Shown: positions 34,874-46,265 of the stretch, piece after piece
Position numbering within the stretch: position 1 is the first letter of the stretch
How the letters are laid out: the number at the start of each line of letters is the position of its first letter
NCBI RefSeq assembly: GCF_047495875.1
Contig: NC_092464.1
Location: forward strand, 7,722,737 to 7,786,736
Direction: 5' to 3'
Length of the DNA stretch: 64,000 nucleotides
Source: Pithys albifrons albifrons
Lineage: Eukaryota; Chordata; Aves; Passeriformes; Thamnophilidae
Notes under the pieces: generated by a model
What the model was told of the DNA's origin: nothing
Seen by the model: only the letters and a program-made list of their open reading frames with translations
The model's database searches: none
Translations under genes and position numbers: made by a program

Positions 34874-37820
34874 AGTGGGTGTGCCTGTGTTGTTGTGTTA
34901 TATTTGTTCTCATCACAGCTGTCTGGGGACTGGGGTTGTTCAGGTAGGATTGCTGTCACTCACGTCCCTCCCAGCTAAACCAGAGACAGTTTCAGCAGAT
35001 GGTCTGCCGAAGGCATCTTTGTAACCCAGTCTTCCTAGATATGCTGTCAAGTATCAGGTCAAATTCAAGGATGTTGGTTTGTGTTTTGTGTTGATCTTCA
35101 ATGCCGCAGGATGCAACTCATGTAAATATGTTTGTCCATGGCAAAAGACTTTCCTTATCCCTAGGTAGCTACCTCAAGGTTAAAGCTTGTGTTTCTCAGA
35201 CACTTTCTTGTTATGGTCCTTCAGCTCTTTTCCAGTGTGGGGTGAAGGACCTTGGAGTTTAGAAGAAAATAAGACCTCTATTTCTTCGACCTGACCTCCC
35301 ACAGACAGATTGCCAGCAGAAGTAGTCCAGCAGACTTGCCCAGGCAGCTTTTTAGTATTTCAATATCCTGCAAGTTTATAGATTCCTTGGATGTTGTTTA
35401 AGTATGAAGTCTGGTGGTCACTTCAGTGTTAAGTGTACAGAAGAAAATAAATACAGTTGCTGAGCTTTCACAATCTCTAATACATTTAATTGTTACTGCC
35501 CCATCTGATTTGATGTTCCCACTTTGGCCTTTGATTTTTTTTCCAGCTTTGACCTCTTTCCTATATCAAAGAACTGAAAAACAGACACCATTCTTTTACT
35601 TTTTATTCCCTCCAGTCAGTTCATAACTTATTTAGCATATTAATTGTGTGCTGCATCCTGCTTGGCTTATCTTTCTTCAAACAACTCATTAGCAGAGCTG
35701 CAGTTCAATCTGGTTACTGGTATTTCAGTTCTAGTTCTCATTTAAAAAGAGCTAGATTCAGAAGGAAACAGAGTCTGTGTCTCATAAGCCATGGGAGTTC
35801 AGGGAAAGCTCTGGACCGCATAGCTTGAGTAAACTTCTAATATGTGAGGTGGTCCAGGTGGTGGTGGGGCATAAAGTCAGTTATAGCAATGCCAGAGGCA
35901 TTTCTAATGCTGTTCATCATCTATATTCCTTTACTTTTCTTGCTGTTCCTTGCTAGGATCCTCCTTTACATACTATCCTTGGTAGAGGCGTTTTGTCAGG
36001 TGGGTTGGTAAAAGGCTACATATCTCAACCTGAGCAAAATATTCTGCTCAGCTTCTTTCCTTTCAGTTGTCCCTTTACAAGTTTGGGATGGGTGGACCTG
36101 GGCAACCTTAGGGAACAGTGAAAAAACTCCACTGACTGATGATTTAGAAACCCTTCCTGGATGAAATACATCATATTTGCTTTTGTTTTGGTATTGTTTT
36201 AACCAACCAACTGAACTTACTAAAATGTGAACCATATTCAGACATTAAAAACCTTTCACCTAAAATAACTTCTGATAGAACCATTTTATTAGTGTTCTTA
36301 GACCTCCAATGAGCAGTAAAGATGGTAAATCATTAATATATATTCTGCCATTTTAAAAATTAAATCTGTGCCCTGATGTGTTTTACTGTTTTATAGCTAT
36401 TATATGAAGCCCCTAGGGATGTTCTCATAAAAGGTGTCCCATAAATTTTATATAGCCTTGTACTGCATTATATTTTATTGCAATATTCCAGCTTTTCAGA
36501 AAACCTCCAAGGCATCGTTTTTTTTTTTCCTGAAGGCCTTCATGGGAGAAAGACATCAAAATTTGTGTTGGTAATTTCTAGTGAAAACACCTACCATTTG
36601 CAATTGTCATCTCAGTTCTCAGTGACATATTGCCGTCTGTCATATTCAATGGAAAAAGCTTAGGTGAAAAAGAAACAAATGGAGATAGATTTGTAAGAAT
36701 AAGAGGGATCTTTTTGTATGTATTTCTTCTATCTCTGATTACACATCAGTGGATTTCTCTCTGCTTGTTTTACCCTCCTGCTGAGCTTTCCAATGCTTTC
36801 ATGCAGTTTAACTACTTCTATAAAGACAGACAAAACCACAGTGTAGAGAGCAGGATAAAGGCAGATGTTGGGTGTGGTCCACGTGCTCCCAGCTCCTAAT
36901 ATTGTTCCTGGGGGATAGCAAGTGAGCCCTGGGGAAGCATCCAAGCTCAGGAACATTGCCCATAACCCCTCTTGATAACAATGTGAGAGATGCTGATTTT
37001 GGCAGCTCTCTGGAGGCTTGTGGTCTCTACAAAGGGGAGAAAGGATGGTCTCATGGATGCTACCCTGTAATGTGGTACTTGGGATGAATTCCCATTTATG
37101 CCACAACACACTGTCTATACACTGGCATAATATTAGAAACGACCAGGGTTTTAGTGTAGTTTTGGAAGCCTAAAAATGCTGATCTCCTTTGTGTATGGGT
37201 ATCTGAAATATTGTGGGGTGCTTAAATGAATATAAAATGGAGATGGGCATGTGGAGGAGACTCTGGGACAGATGTTATCTTACTCTGACAGTGCAGTGCC
37301 CAAGGCAGTGGTGCCTGAAGGGAAAGGAAGAAGTCCTTCAGGGAAGCAATACTGCTGTCCTCTGCTATTCTTGCATTCCAGAAACAGCAGCTGCTCTGTC
37401 TCCAAACTCCAATGAGGAGGAATTGCAGAAACCCAGCAGCTCAGAATAGACTTTTGCAGACATTGGGGAATACAGAGGAACTTCCTCAACACTGAATACT
37501 TTTCAGCATCAGGTCAGTTGTTTCTTAATGTGGAAATGGTTTTGCTACTACTGCTCTACTTAAGGCTTGAAATCAGACTTTGCTTCAATTACTTTGGGGC
37601 ATGAAGGAAAGAGATGCTTTCCAGGTCTTTCAATTTCTTCAAGAGACATCAATGCTTTTCCTTGAAACCTCACTTGCAATGTTTCTCAGTTATCAAATAA
37701 AACCCTACCCTAGATTTAAAGTTAAGATCAGAAAAAGTTAAAAGTCAGAATTTTTAAAGCAAAAGATAATTTCGGAAGCATCTTATGAGTTTTCAGGCTT
37801 GTGACATTTCTGAGCTTTTG

Positions 37821-37852
37821 TTATCAGTTATTTTTGTTTTCAGTTATTTTTG
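37821..37852. repeat. 16-bp tandem duplication
   Basis: TTATCAGTTATTTTTG (37,821-37,836) is followed by TTTTCAGTTATTTTTG (37,837-37,852), with two mismatches. Confidence 0.85.
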
Positions 37853-38377
37853 ACAGGACCAGTGATGTGCCAACCAACTGCCCATCGACAGATCTGACAT
37901 ACAGGACTTAGCAGAGTTTATGTCTCTGAGCAAATTGCTTGAGAACTTGTATCTCTTAAGTTGTGTCTTTTGAATGATGAATGTATTTTCTACAGTCTTT
38001 GGCACCCACTTCATCCATGTTCTAATTCAAAGAGTGAACTAAAATGGGAAAATGAAAGAAAGTTCTGAAACATAGTCACTTCTTATAATTTTGCCTACTG
38101 AGTTTTCCCCCTGGGACCTGTTTTTGCTGTTGTATTAGGTGTACTGCTGGTCCTAATGCCTCTCATTTGCAGTCTCCCTCTTTGCTGTACTTGATTCTGT
38201 TCATCATTATTATCCATCCTTGTCAGCAATTTAATCACAGTGATGAAACCAGATTAAAACTATTTAAATATGCTAATATGGTGACAGGCAATTCAATGTC
38301 TCAAAATCAAACATAGCTTCCTGTGCTTCATTGCACCTTATTAGCTGTGATATTTCTGCTTATCAAATGCAGTGTGC

Positions 38378-38563
38378 TGTCACTGGACCGGGTTGCCCAG
38401 AGAGGCTGTGGATGCCCCATCCCTGGAAGTGTTCAAGGCAAGGCTGGATAAGGCTCTGAGCAACCTGGTCCAGTGGAAGGTGTTCATGCCCATGGCAGGG
38501 GACATGGAACTAGATGATCTTTTGGGCCCCTTCCAACACAAACCATCCCATGATTCTGTGATA
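38378..38563 (+). mobile_element. CR1 3' end, sense orientation
   Basis: A frame across this piece reads GLPREAVDAPSLEVFKARLD, the near-universal carboxy end of CR1 ORF2, followed by ALSNL. The 3' tail then gives CTAGATGATCTTTTGGGCCC, CCTTCCAACACAAACCATCC and a terminal CATGATTCTGTGA. Only the last 185 bp of the element remain. The open frame from 38,372 to 38,662 runs past the element into flanking DNA, so its tail is not CR1. Confidence 0.9.
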
Positions 38564-38984
38564 GCTACAGGACTGACTTTATTGCCAAGCTTAATTTGGT
38601 CAGCTATAAGTATACTTAATTTCATGCTTCTGACTAACCTAATTATGGCAGCAAAACATTGAGAGTTCGCACTCTCCAGTGTAACCCTAAATGAAGAAGA
38701 CAGCCCAGATTCCAGTAGAGATCCTGGCCTGTGTTATAATTCTGGCAGAGCTGGAGGGCATGGGAATAGAAAGCAGTGTTTCTGTTTTTTCGTTGCAACA
38801 AAAGTTCTTGTCCTACTTGGAGTTATGTGGGAGATGCAGGTTTTGGTGGATTATGGGGCCTTTAGACAGCATTCCTCAAGAACATGTTGTTTTCTACAGT
38901 GTTTACAAACCAAGCCAGTAAAGACACTTTTGCAAATTCATAACACTAAAATGGAATATATTGGGGTTTGGGTTGGTTTTTCTT
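38564..38984. other. Unassigned spacer
   Basis: No recognisable content between the CR1 end and the G-rich tract. Confidence 0.55.
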
Positions 38985-39016
38985 GGGGGGGTGGGTGTGG
39001 GTATGTGGGTGTGGGG
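38985..39016 (+). repeat. G-rich tract with five G-runs (G-quadruplex motif)
   Basis: G-runs of 7, 3, 3, 3 and 4 bases lie at 38,985-38,991, 38,993-38,995, 38,999-39,001, 39,007-39,009 and 39,013-39,016, with loops of 1 to 5 bases. This meets the usual rule of four runs of three or more Gs with loops up to 7. It is also (GTGGGT)-like, so it may have grown as a simple repeat. Confidence 0.85.
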
Positions 39017-39429
39017 AGTGGACAGGGTCTAGATCACAGTGTTTAAAGAAATCCTAGAGGGAAGGTTTTTCCAGATACTAACATCTCAGAAAAAGTTGGA
39101 AAGTCTAATTTTATGCATTGTCTTCTTGTGATAGCTTCAGGAACCCTGGTGTGCTGTATCAAGGTAAACTCATAGGTAGGACTGGGAGATGTATGTACAG
39201 ACTGAGGTGTAGGTACAGATGCTTTTTTGGGAGATTGTAAATCCATGCACATTGCAGCCAGCAGTGGTTAAATGTCAGCTGAGTGCTGTATACACATATT
39301 AGTGAGACATTTAAAGGAAATCCTGAGTAGTTGTAGAGATCCTGAAGAATGAACTCCAGAAGAAGAGGCCTAGAAAATGTGACCCAAGTCTCCAATTTAC
39401 TGAAAGTAGGAATTCTGCAGTGCTCCAGG
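39017..39429. other. Unassigned spacer
   Basis: Nothing recognisable between the G-rich tract and the weak CR1 remnant. Confidence 0.5.
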
Positions 39430-39665
39430 AGTTGGACGAGAAGTAGAGAGCTTAACCCCCAGAAAGGCAGTGTCAGGTAAGAACTATGCTGAAATTAGGA
39501 AGACGTTTTCTTGGAAGAGCTTTAGAGCTGTATGGGAGATATAAAAGTCCCATCACTGGAGGTCTTTGAGCTGCACTCAGCTCTGCATTGCTTGTGATGA
39601 TTAAGGCATGGCAAATCCTCAGCTGGGACATAGATTACAGACCTGCTGGAGTCACTTGTTTTCTA
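39430..39665 (+). mobile_element. Weak CR1 3' remnant
   Basis: CCCATCACTGGAGGTCTTTG near 39,550 and GACCTGCTGGAGTCACTTG near 39,641 match, in the right order and spacing, the CR1 3' blocks CCATCCCTGGAGGT and GACCTGCTGGAGTCCCTT. The sequence between is decayed and no terminal octamers are left. Confidence 0.45.
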
Positions 39666-42600
39666 TTTATTGAACCAAAGGGAGTAATAATGAAGCATAA
39701 AACAACTAAAGTTCTGTGATAATTTATAATTCAAATAAAATACTAACAAAATAGGATATTTGGAAGGCCAGAAACTCTTCTTGCAAATGAATTCCCAATT
39801 ATAGACTGGATAAATGAATGTTAGACATATTTCATGATAAATTTGGGAAGCATTGGAGAGATTAAATAACACACATGTCATTCTTTTCAAAGCAGGATGT
39901 AATTTGCATGTTTTATATCAAAACAAATATTGTAAAACTGTAGTGGTTTTCAAAGTCTGTCTTCACTCAAAAAAATCTCTTACTGCCATATACTCCCAGT
40001 AGAATTTCCTAGAGAGTGAGCTGGGAGAGAGTGAGTGATCTTCAGCAGGAGCAGATCACGTGTTAAGGATATCTTGGGATACCTTGTCTTGTTACATCAT
40101 CATTGCTTGCAATGAAGAAAGCTTTTCAAGAGGTAACTAAAATCCAGCTCTTACAGGGATTTGTAGTCCAACATGATAAATCATATTTGCTACCCAGGCA
40201 TGAGAGTAATCTGGATGCCATTGCTGCTACTCATAAAATCAGGAGCTTGCTTAATGCAGGAGCATATATCAAAACTGGGCTAATAATTTTAGTAATTTTC
40301 TGCCCTGGTATGCATAAATATGGCAAATAAATATATCTGTCCAAGAAAGCAAGATTTACCCCTAAGTTTAAAAAGCTAATAGAAATAAATCAGTGTTTAT
40401 AAAACCAAGAGAGAAGTTTAATTAATGTCTCTTAGTGCACTCTTCCACAGATAGGAAACCTCCGGCAAAAACTACACCTGCAAGCAACTGGGTACTGTAA
40501 AGTGTCACTTAGAGCTGTCACTAATGGAGCTCTCAGTACATAAAATGATGAGCTCCCAGCCACAGGGTTTATTGAAGATGTTAAATAGTTTAAAGCATAT
40601 AAACACAAGCTGAACTGAACTTGCAGCTCAGCTTTGCCAAGTGATCTGCAAATGGAAGACTGAAATGGGAGATGGCAGAAAGCTGCTGCTCTGGATCCTG
40701 TCACCCTCCCCATCCAGGGCAAGGATTTGCTGTAGAGTCTGTTTCTCCTGTTTGTCCATCTGTAATCTGTGATTGAAAGGGACAGATCTGAAGATAATTG
40801 CATGTTGTTTTAAACATAGCTTTGAATCAATACTAAATTAGTGTTGAGTGCTGAAGAGTTGTTTTTCGGTTGTTGAATTATTTGTATCTTGCTGGCTTGG
40901 ACCAGCCAGAAGATGTTTATTTATTTCTGTCACATTGATTTATTCAGCAGTATTCTGTGATTAGAGCAGGAAGAAAGCTACCTTCCAAAATTTGCCAGAA
41001 ATCTTAATGTAAATGGACTTCAAAAACATCATTCCTTTTGTCATCTGTTTACTGAACCCCTATGGAATTATCAGCTTCATCTTTGAATTTTTCTACTTCA
41101 TTTTCATCTATTTATATTCTAGCATGTAGCCTGAATAAAACAAACCAGTGATATTATGTTTCTTTTCTGTCCTTCCTACTTTGATATACCCAAAACTTCA
41201 GTGCCAAGGCCCAGCTATGAAATGTGGCCATTGATTAAAATTCAGTTCCCTGAATATATATTGTGGTTGTGGTTGGTAGAAGATCTGCTTTCCTGAGGTT
41301 TGGGTTCACAGAATGAATTGCTGAAGGAAGCTCTTCTGTCTCTATGAATGTGCAGCACCAGCCATAGCAGAGTCACAATCTTAACTCCAGTCTTCATGAG
41401 TGTTTTAGTAAAAGCAAATAATAATTTAAAAGTGGTAAGAACATAATTACAGAGCTATTAATCAGCATTCACAAACACTTTCTGTGCCTTCATTGTAAAT
41501 GGTGTTCAGCTAATTCCTTTGGAAGAGATTTTAACTGCTTATACTCAATGCAATTTATTTTCCGTTTTACCTTCTATTTATCTGTTTTTATGATAATGAA
41601 TGCTTAATCCACCATTTATCACTCCTGGCCTATGATCCATTTTTGAACATTTTAATCTGATTATACCATTGATGTAGCTTGGGGAATTAGCACAGCAAAG
41701 TGTGAACAGCAGGACATTGTCTGGCTTTTCTTTTGCATGGAGGACTTTTTTTCAGGTAATATTTCTATTTTTTTTTAAATGAAAAGGCATTAAATTACTT
41801 CTGAAGGAAAATGCTGGAGAAGGGAGGATTAGGTTCAAGGTTGAAATGGGTTAATAAGAGCCAGGCAGAGCAGTTCTGTGAGAACTTACCAGCATTACCC
41901 GGGTGTAGGAAGGGGCCTGGATACTGTAGTAATTCAGGTGGGGTGGCTCCCCAGTGCTCTAGAGATTCAGTTTTACTGGTTTTGTATAAAACCATAGAAT
42001 GAGGAGAAATTTTATAAAATAAGATCTGAGTAATGCTGTCCACAGCAATAAACAACAAAAGAGATCAGACCTGTTTTTCACGCTTCATAGACAATTGAAA
42101 ACCAATGTGTTGTTGGTTTTCAAGAAGAGCCAGACATGAAGGTTGGTGGTTGTTGGCCAAGATAGTTCTATTGATGAATATTTGCTGGCAACTTATTGTG
42201 GAAGTTTCTGCTGCCATGGCTTGTTCCTTTCCCTGGAGCAACGGGAGCAGTGCCACATGTGCAGCACAACCACCCTGCAAAGCTTTTGTCAGCACAGCTG
42301 TTGGTCATAAGTCACAGCTTATCCAGTGGCTGGGTGAAATTGCAGCAAGAGGTGGTGACAAAGATCTCTGCTGTAGGCTCTGTCCCTCAAAAACCCCCCT
42401 CATGCTTTACCAATTCAGGCAATGCAAGCAACCCAGACCTTTGCTTATGCCAGTGTCGTTGGCTGTTAAAAGTTGCTTTTAATAACAGAGCCATTTAATT
42501 ACAAAGTTGCTCCATTAAGTTGTACTGGGAACTACTTTGCAAAGCTTGACCAAAGATAAGGTTGAGACAGTTCTTCCTTTGGATATAGCTGGGTCAGTTC

Positions 42601-45600
42601 CCACCAAAAGATTTTAAACCTTTCCAAAACGTTTCTTTGCTGTTCATTCTTAATAGCGATTTGCTATAGAAGCACCAAGCTAGAGAGGTTTATGAGACCA
42701 GTGTTGCACAACACAAGAACAGTACAGATTATTTATTACTCAGATAATACTAAAAAGGTGAGAACAATTGCTTATTACACCTGGAAATTAAAATAATGGC
42801 CATTTGCTCATAAAGCATCTGGTAGCTTCCTGCTGCACAGCCATACCCTGCTCAGCTCAAATTGCCACTTCACTGTGACACAGGAAGTTCCAGATGTGAC
42901 CGATTGTTTCTGTAAGATTGTATTTTCTCCCTCGTGTTTGCACTTCTTGCAGAGTTCTCATACATATATGTGCCCATGCAGCAAACATTGAGGCTTCAAA
43001 CTCACTAATGACTTTTTACAATCATTACCCCCAAGTCTACCCTAAATCCCTTGCCCTGTAACACAGGGATTTTGAAAACATACAGTTACCACAGGGGTGA
43101 CAGTGACAACACATTTTTTCAAGGTCAGCTAACCTATTCCTAGCCAGGAAAAACTGTAAGGGTGGAGGGTTTTAGCTTCATTTCACCCTCAACAGATCAG
43201 ATTAACTTAAATGGCATCATGTTTTTTGCTGGTTGTGAGTTCCTGGTCAGAGCTGGGAAGTTTGGGAGTTGTGTCCATGTGGTCAAATCCTCTTCTCAAA
43301 ACCAGAATCAAATCAGTTCAGATGTGGAAATCTTGGTAAACTCCATATAAAGAAGCCAACAGATAGAGGAGAGAAAGTAAAGGAATAAGTTAGCAGGCAC
43401 ATCTGTGAGAGCAAGTAGCTGTTCTGAACAGGAGGGCAGTGGATCTGCTCCAACAGGGTCAGCACAGGGAATCTGCAGGTGTTTAGGAGAAATCTGGAGA
43501 GAATGCAAGTTGGGTGGAGTGTAGAGGCATGAGAGAAATAGCAGGCAAAGAGATCAGTTTCTTGGCAGATTTAAGCAAGACTTTTAAAGAAAAAGATGGG
43601 ACATCTGGACTTGACCTGGAATATCTGGATTCTACTTTTGGACAGAGTAGAAAAAGAAGATTTATGGACCTCTCTGGGCAATATTCAAGACTGTGGCTTG
43701 TTGTATGTCACTCAACCAGTCCTGTTTCCCCTGACCATTCTATACTAAAATATGGGCCTGCTAGGAAGGTAATGAAGAATGGCCAGAAACGTTGCAGAGA
43801 AGGTGCAGGGCAGCTGAGATAAGGGGGGATAATGGAAGAGGCAATAAGAAAGCTGCTGAGACCCTCGAGCCAGCTAATCAACATCTTTTTTGTAAAGCTA
43901 AAAGTTCTTAAGGAACATTCTCCATTTCATGGGCAAAAGGAAGGAATCCTACAAACTGATTAATCTTTCCAGAAGAGGGCTAAAAGCTCATACAAAGGCA
44001 GAATTATGTCCCAGCGTTTCTGCCATGAGCCATTGAACTTACAGTGAAATATGAAAGTGCCATTTTTGGCTGGATTGGATTAATAAAACAACTGCATCTA
44101 TTAGCAAAACTTAAGGCACTGTGAGATACAGTTATCCTGTGGAAAATAATGTGTTGCATTATAAAAGGTAGGTCCATTTGGCATGATACTTAATGGCTTT
44201 GAAACTGCTTTTGTTAGAACAGTGCCAAGGGAGGGGAGGGAGGGCTTATGAATAGGAATAAAAATGCTTTTTTGCACATATTAACTGTGAAATGAGTTAG
44301 GGATCATAAAGAAAACAATTTTCCCTTTCTTTCCAACCATTCATTTCCTTTTTGCTTACTGTCTTTCTGTGTTGTCTTCTTCCTTCATTGTGATGTTGTC
44401 ATAAATAAGATGGAAAGTGTATGCTGGGTCAATGGATGACTTGTATTCCAGCTCTGCCATATTTCTCAGTGACCATGTCCCACCTGGGATGCAGCAGGGG
44501 ACACAAGTACCTCAACCCAAATTTTCAGAGTAATTTTGTTCAAAATGAAAAAAAATGCTCTAAAATAACACTATTACCATCTCATTCTCCCCCCCTCCCC
44601 CCCATAAATAGGCAACAAATCATTTTCATCCAAGTGTTAGAGAGATGTGCCCAACTCTGCCTCTGAGTTTGCCACAATGAACAATTTGCAGGAATAGGGC
44701 AGGGAAAGCTTCCTTGAGCTGACGGAGAGACTGAATCTGCCTAAAATACTCCATGGGGAGCCTCAGTAGCAGCATATATGGGAATGTTGTGGTTGTCAGG
44801 TCTCATTCTGAAACTGTCCAGCAGTTCCACTAATGGACGTCAGATTTCCATGGTTTCAAGTCCTGGCCTCCTGACTCTTTAAATTATTAAAGCAGCAGAG
44901 TTTTTATACTGCATTTATATTTCACAGGTATGTCCCTGTTCTCCATAAGCAGAGTTCACAGCATGGACCAGGTAAAGAGTTTGATTGGTTTTCCTTGTTT
45001 CTGCTGTGTTTTGTATCAGATTCTCTTCCAATGTGCAGCTGGGAGCTCCGTGGTGGGATATTAATTGAATTGTAAAGACTGTTTCAACGGGATTAAAAAT
45101 GTAATAGAAACATTAGACTCTGGTTCTGCATAAAGTTCACTGTAAATGTTACATTTGAATGGATAGTTTCTGTGATGCTTGGGGAGAATGAATCTTCTGG
45201 GTTGTGAGTATGTAGAAATATTAATAGTTGTCTGTGCTTAATAGTAATGCAGCATCTCAGTGTGTGTCAATATATCACGATGAGTCCTGAGATCAATACT
45301 TTTTTTGCATACTTCCAAGACTGAATGATTAACTGAGTAAACAAATATAAGAGAATGACAATTCCCTAGTGGAGATTGTTAGAGGAGCAGCATGATTCCC
45401 TTTTCAGTAGAGTTGGAGACTCACATCTTTTATTACATCTCCTTTTCAGAATGCTGTGTAGGTGCCTGCTTTTTCAGTAGAACAAGAGGAGATGCTTGAG
45501 GAACTCATGGTGCTCACAGGTGGAGCATTGTGTGACCTCTCAATTCTTGTATTCCCACCGGACAGGAAAAATGGGACAGGGGTTATCCTCTCAGTGCACT

Positions 45601-45821
45601 GCTTGCTGAATCCTTCTCTGAATGGTGTGAAAATGATTTTGCTCAGAAAATCCTACACTACTTTCATGCTTTGGGCTGATTTCCTTTTTTTGAATTGTTT
45701 TTGGCACATTATTCAGTCCTTTTTAGCCATTTCTTGAGAGTACAGCATTTTACTATGTTTATGAGTATTTTATACTCTGCATTCAAAATATGGTCATTAT
45801 TTATTGTCTGAAATTCATCAA
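39666..45821. other. Unassigned AT-rich DNA
   Basis: No gene or clear mobile element. A frame-rich patch at 42,105-42,498 (125 and 100 codons, +) and another at 43,514-43,822 (102 codons, +) have no recognisable motif. A C7-T-C7 tract lies at 44,589-44,603. Confidence 0.55.
44589..44603. repeat. C7-T-C7 tract
   Basis: Two runs of seven Cs separated by one T. There are only two long runs, so an intramolecular G-quadruplex on the - strand would need the Gs within each run to split. Confidence 0.85.
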
Positions 45822-46265
45822 GTCATAGAATAGTTTGGGTTGGAAGGGACTTTTAAAGCTCATCTAGTCCAACCCAACCACCCTGCAACGAGCAGGGATA
45901 TCTTCAAGTAGGTGTGGAACCTTGTCCATCTGACCTTGAATGTTTCAAGGGATGAGTCATCCACCACCTCTCCAGGCAACCTGTTCCAGTGTTTCACCAC
46001 CGTCATTGTAAAAAGTTTCTTCCTTGTATCTAGGCTGAATCTGTCTTCTTTTAATTTAAAACCATTACCCATTGTCCTATTGCAATAGGTCCTGCTAAAA
46101 AATGTCTCCATCTTTCTTGTAGTCCCCTTAGGCACTGGAAAGTGCCATAAACTCTCCCTGAAGTCTTCTCTTATCCAGGCTGAACAACCCCAATTCTCTC
46201 AGCCTTTACTTCATAGCAGAGGTGCTCCTGCACTCTGGCAATTTTTGTGGCCTCCTCTGAGCTCG
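45822..46265 (-). mobile_element. CR1 3' fragment with ORF2 tail
   Basis: The 3' end starts at GTCATAGAATAGTTTGGGTT and GGAAGGGACTTTTAAAG. The element continues through the ORF2 carboxy end and a block resembling CTTCTCTTATCCAGGCTGAAC (46,163) and CTCAGCCTTTACTTCATAGC (46,198) before fading near 46,265. About 444 bp survive. Confidence 0.9.
45860..46135 (-). pseudogene. CR1 ORF2 carboxy-terminal fragment
   Basis: A 91-codon open frame includes RTMGNGFKLKEDRF, then LFTMTVVKHWNRLP (HWNRLP at residues 49-54), then EVVDDSSLETFKVR. This is the diagnostic tail of the CR1 second protein, downstream of the reverse transcriptase. It lacks the enzymatic domains and is a relic. It is the best-kept coding piece in the window. 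Confidence 0.88.

Larger units (their letters stand above)
32851..38377. other. Unassigned DNA
   Basis: No gene found. It contains a 13-bp tandem duplication (33,471-33,496), a 16-bp tandem duplication (37,821-37,852) and a small perfect hairpin (34,853-34,873). Patches at 34,300-34,980 and 36,729-37,109 are a little GC-richer with frames up to 126 codons, none recognisable. Confidence 0.55.
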
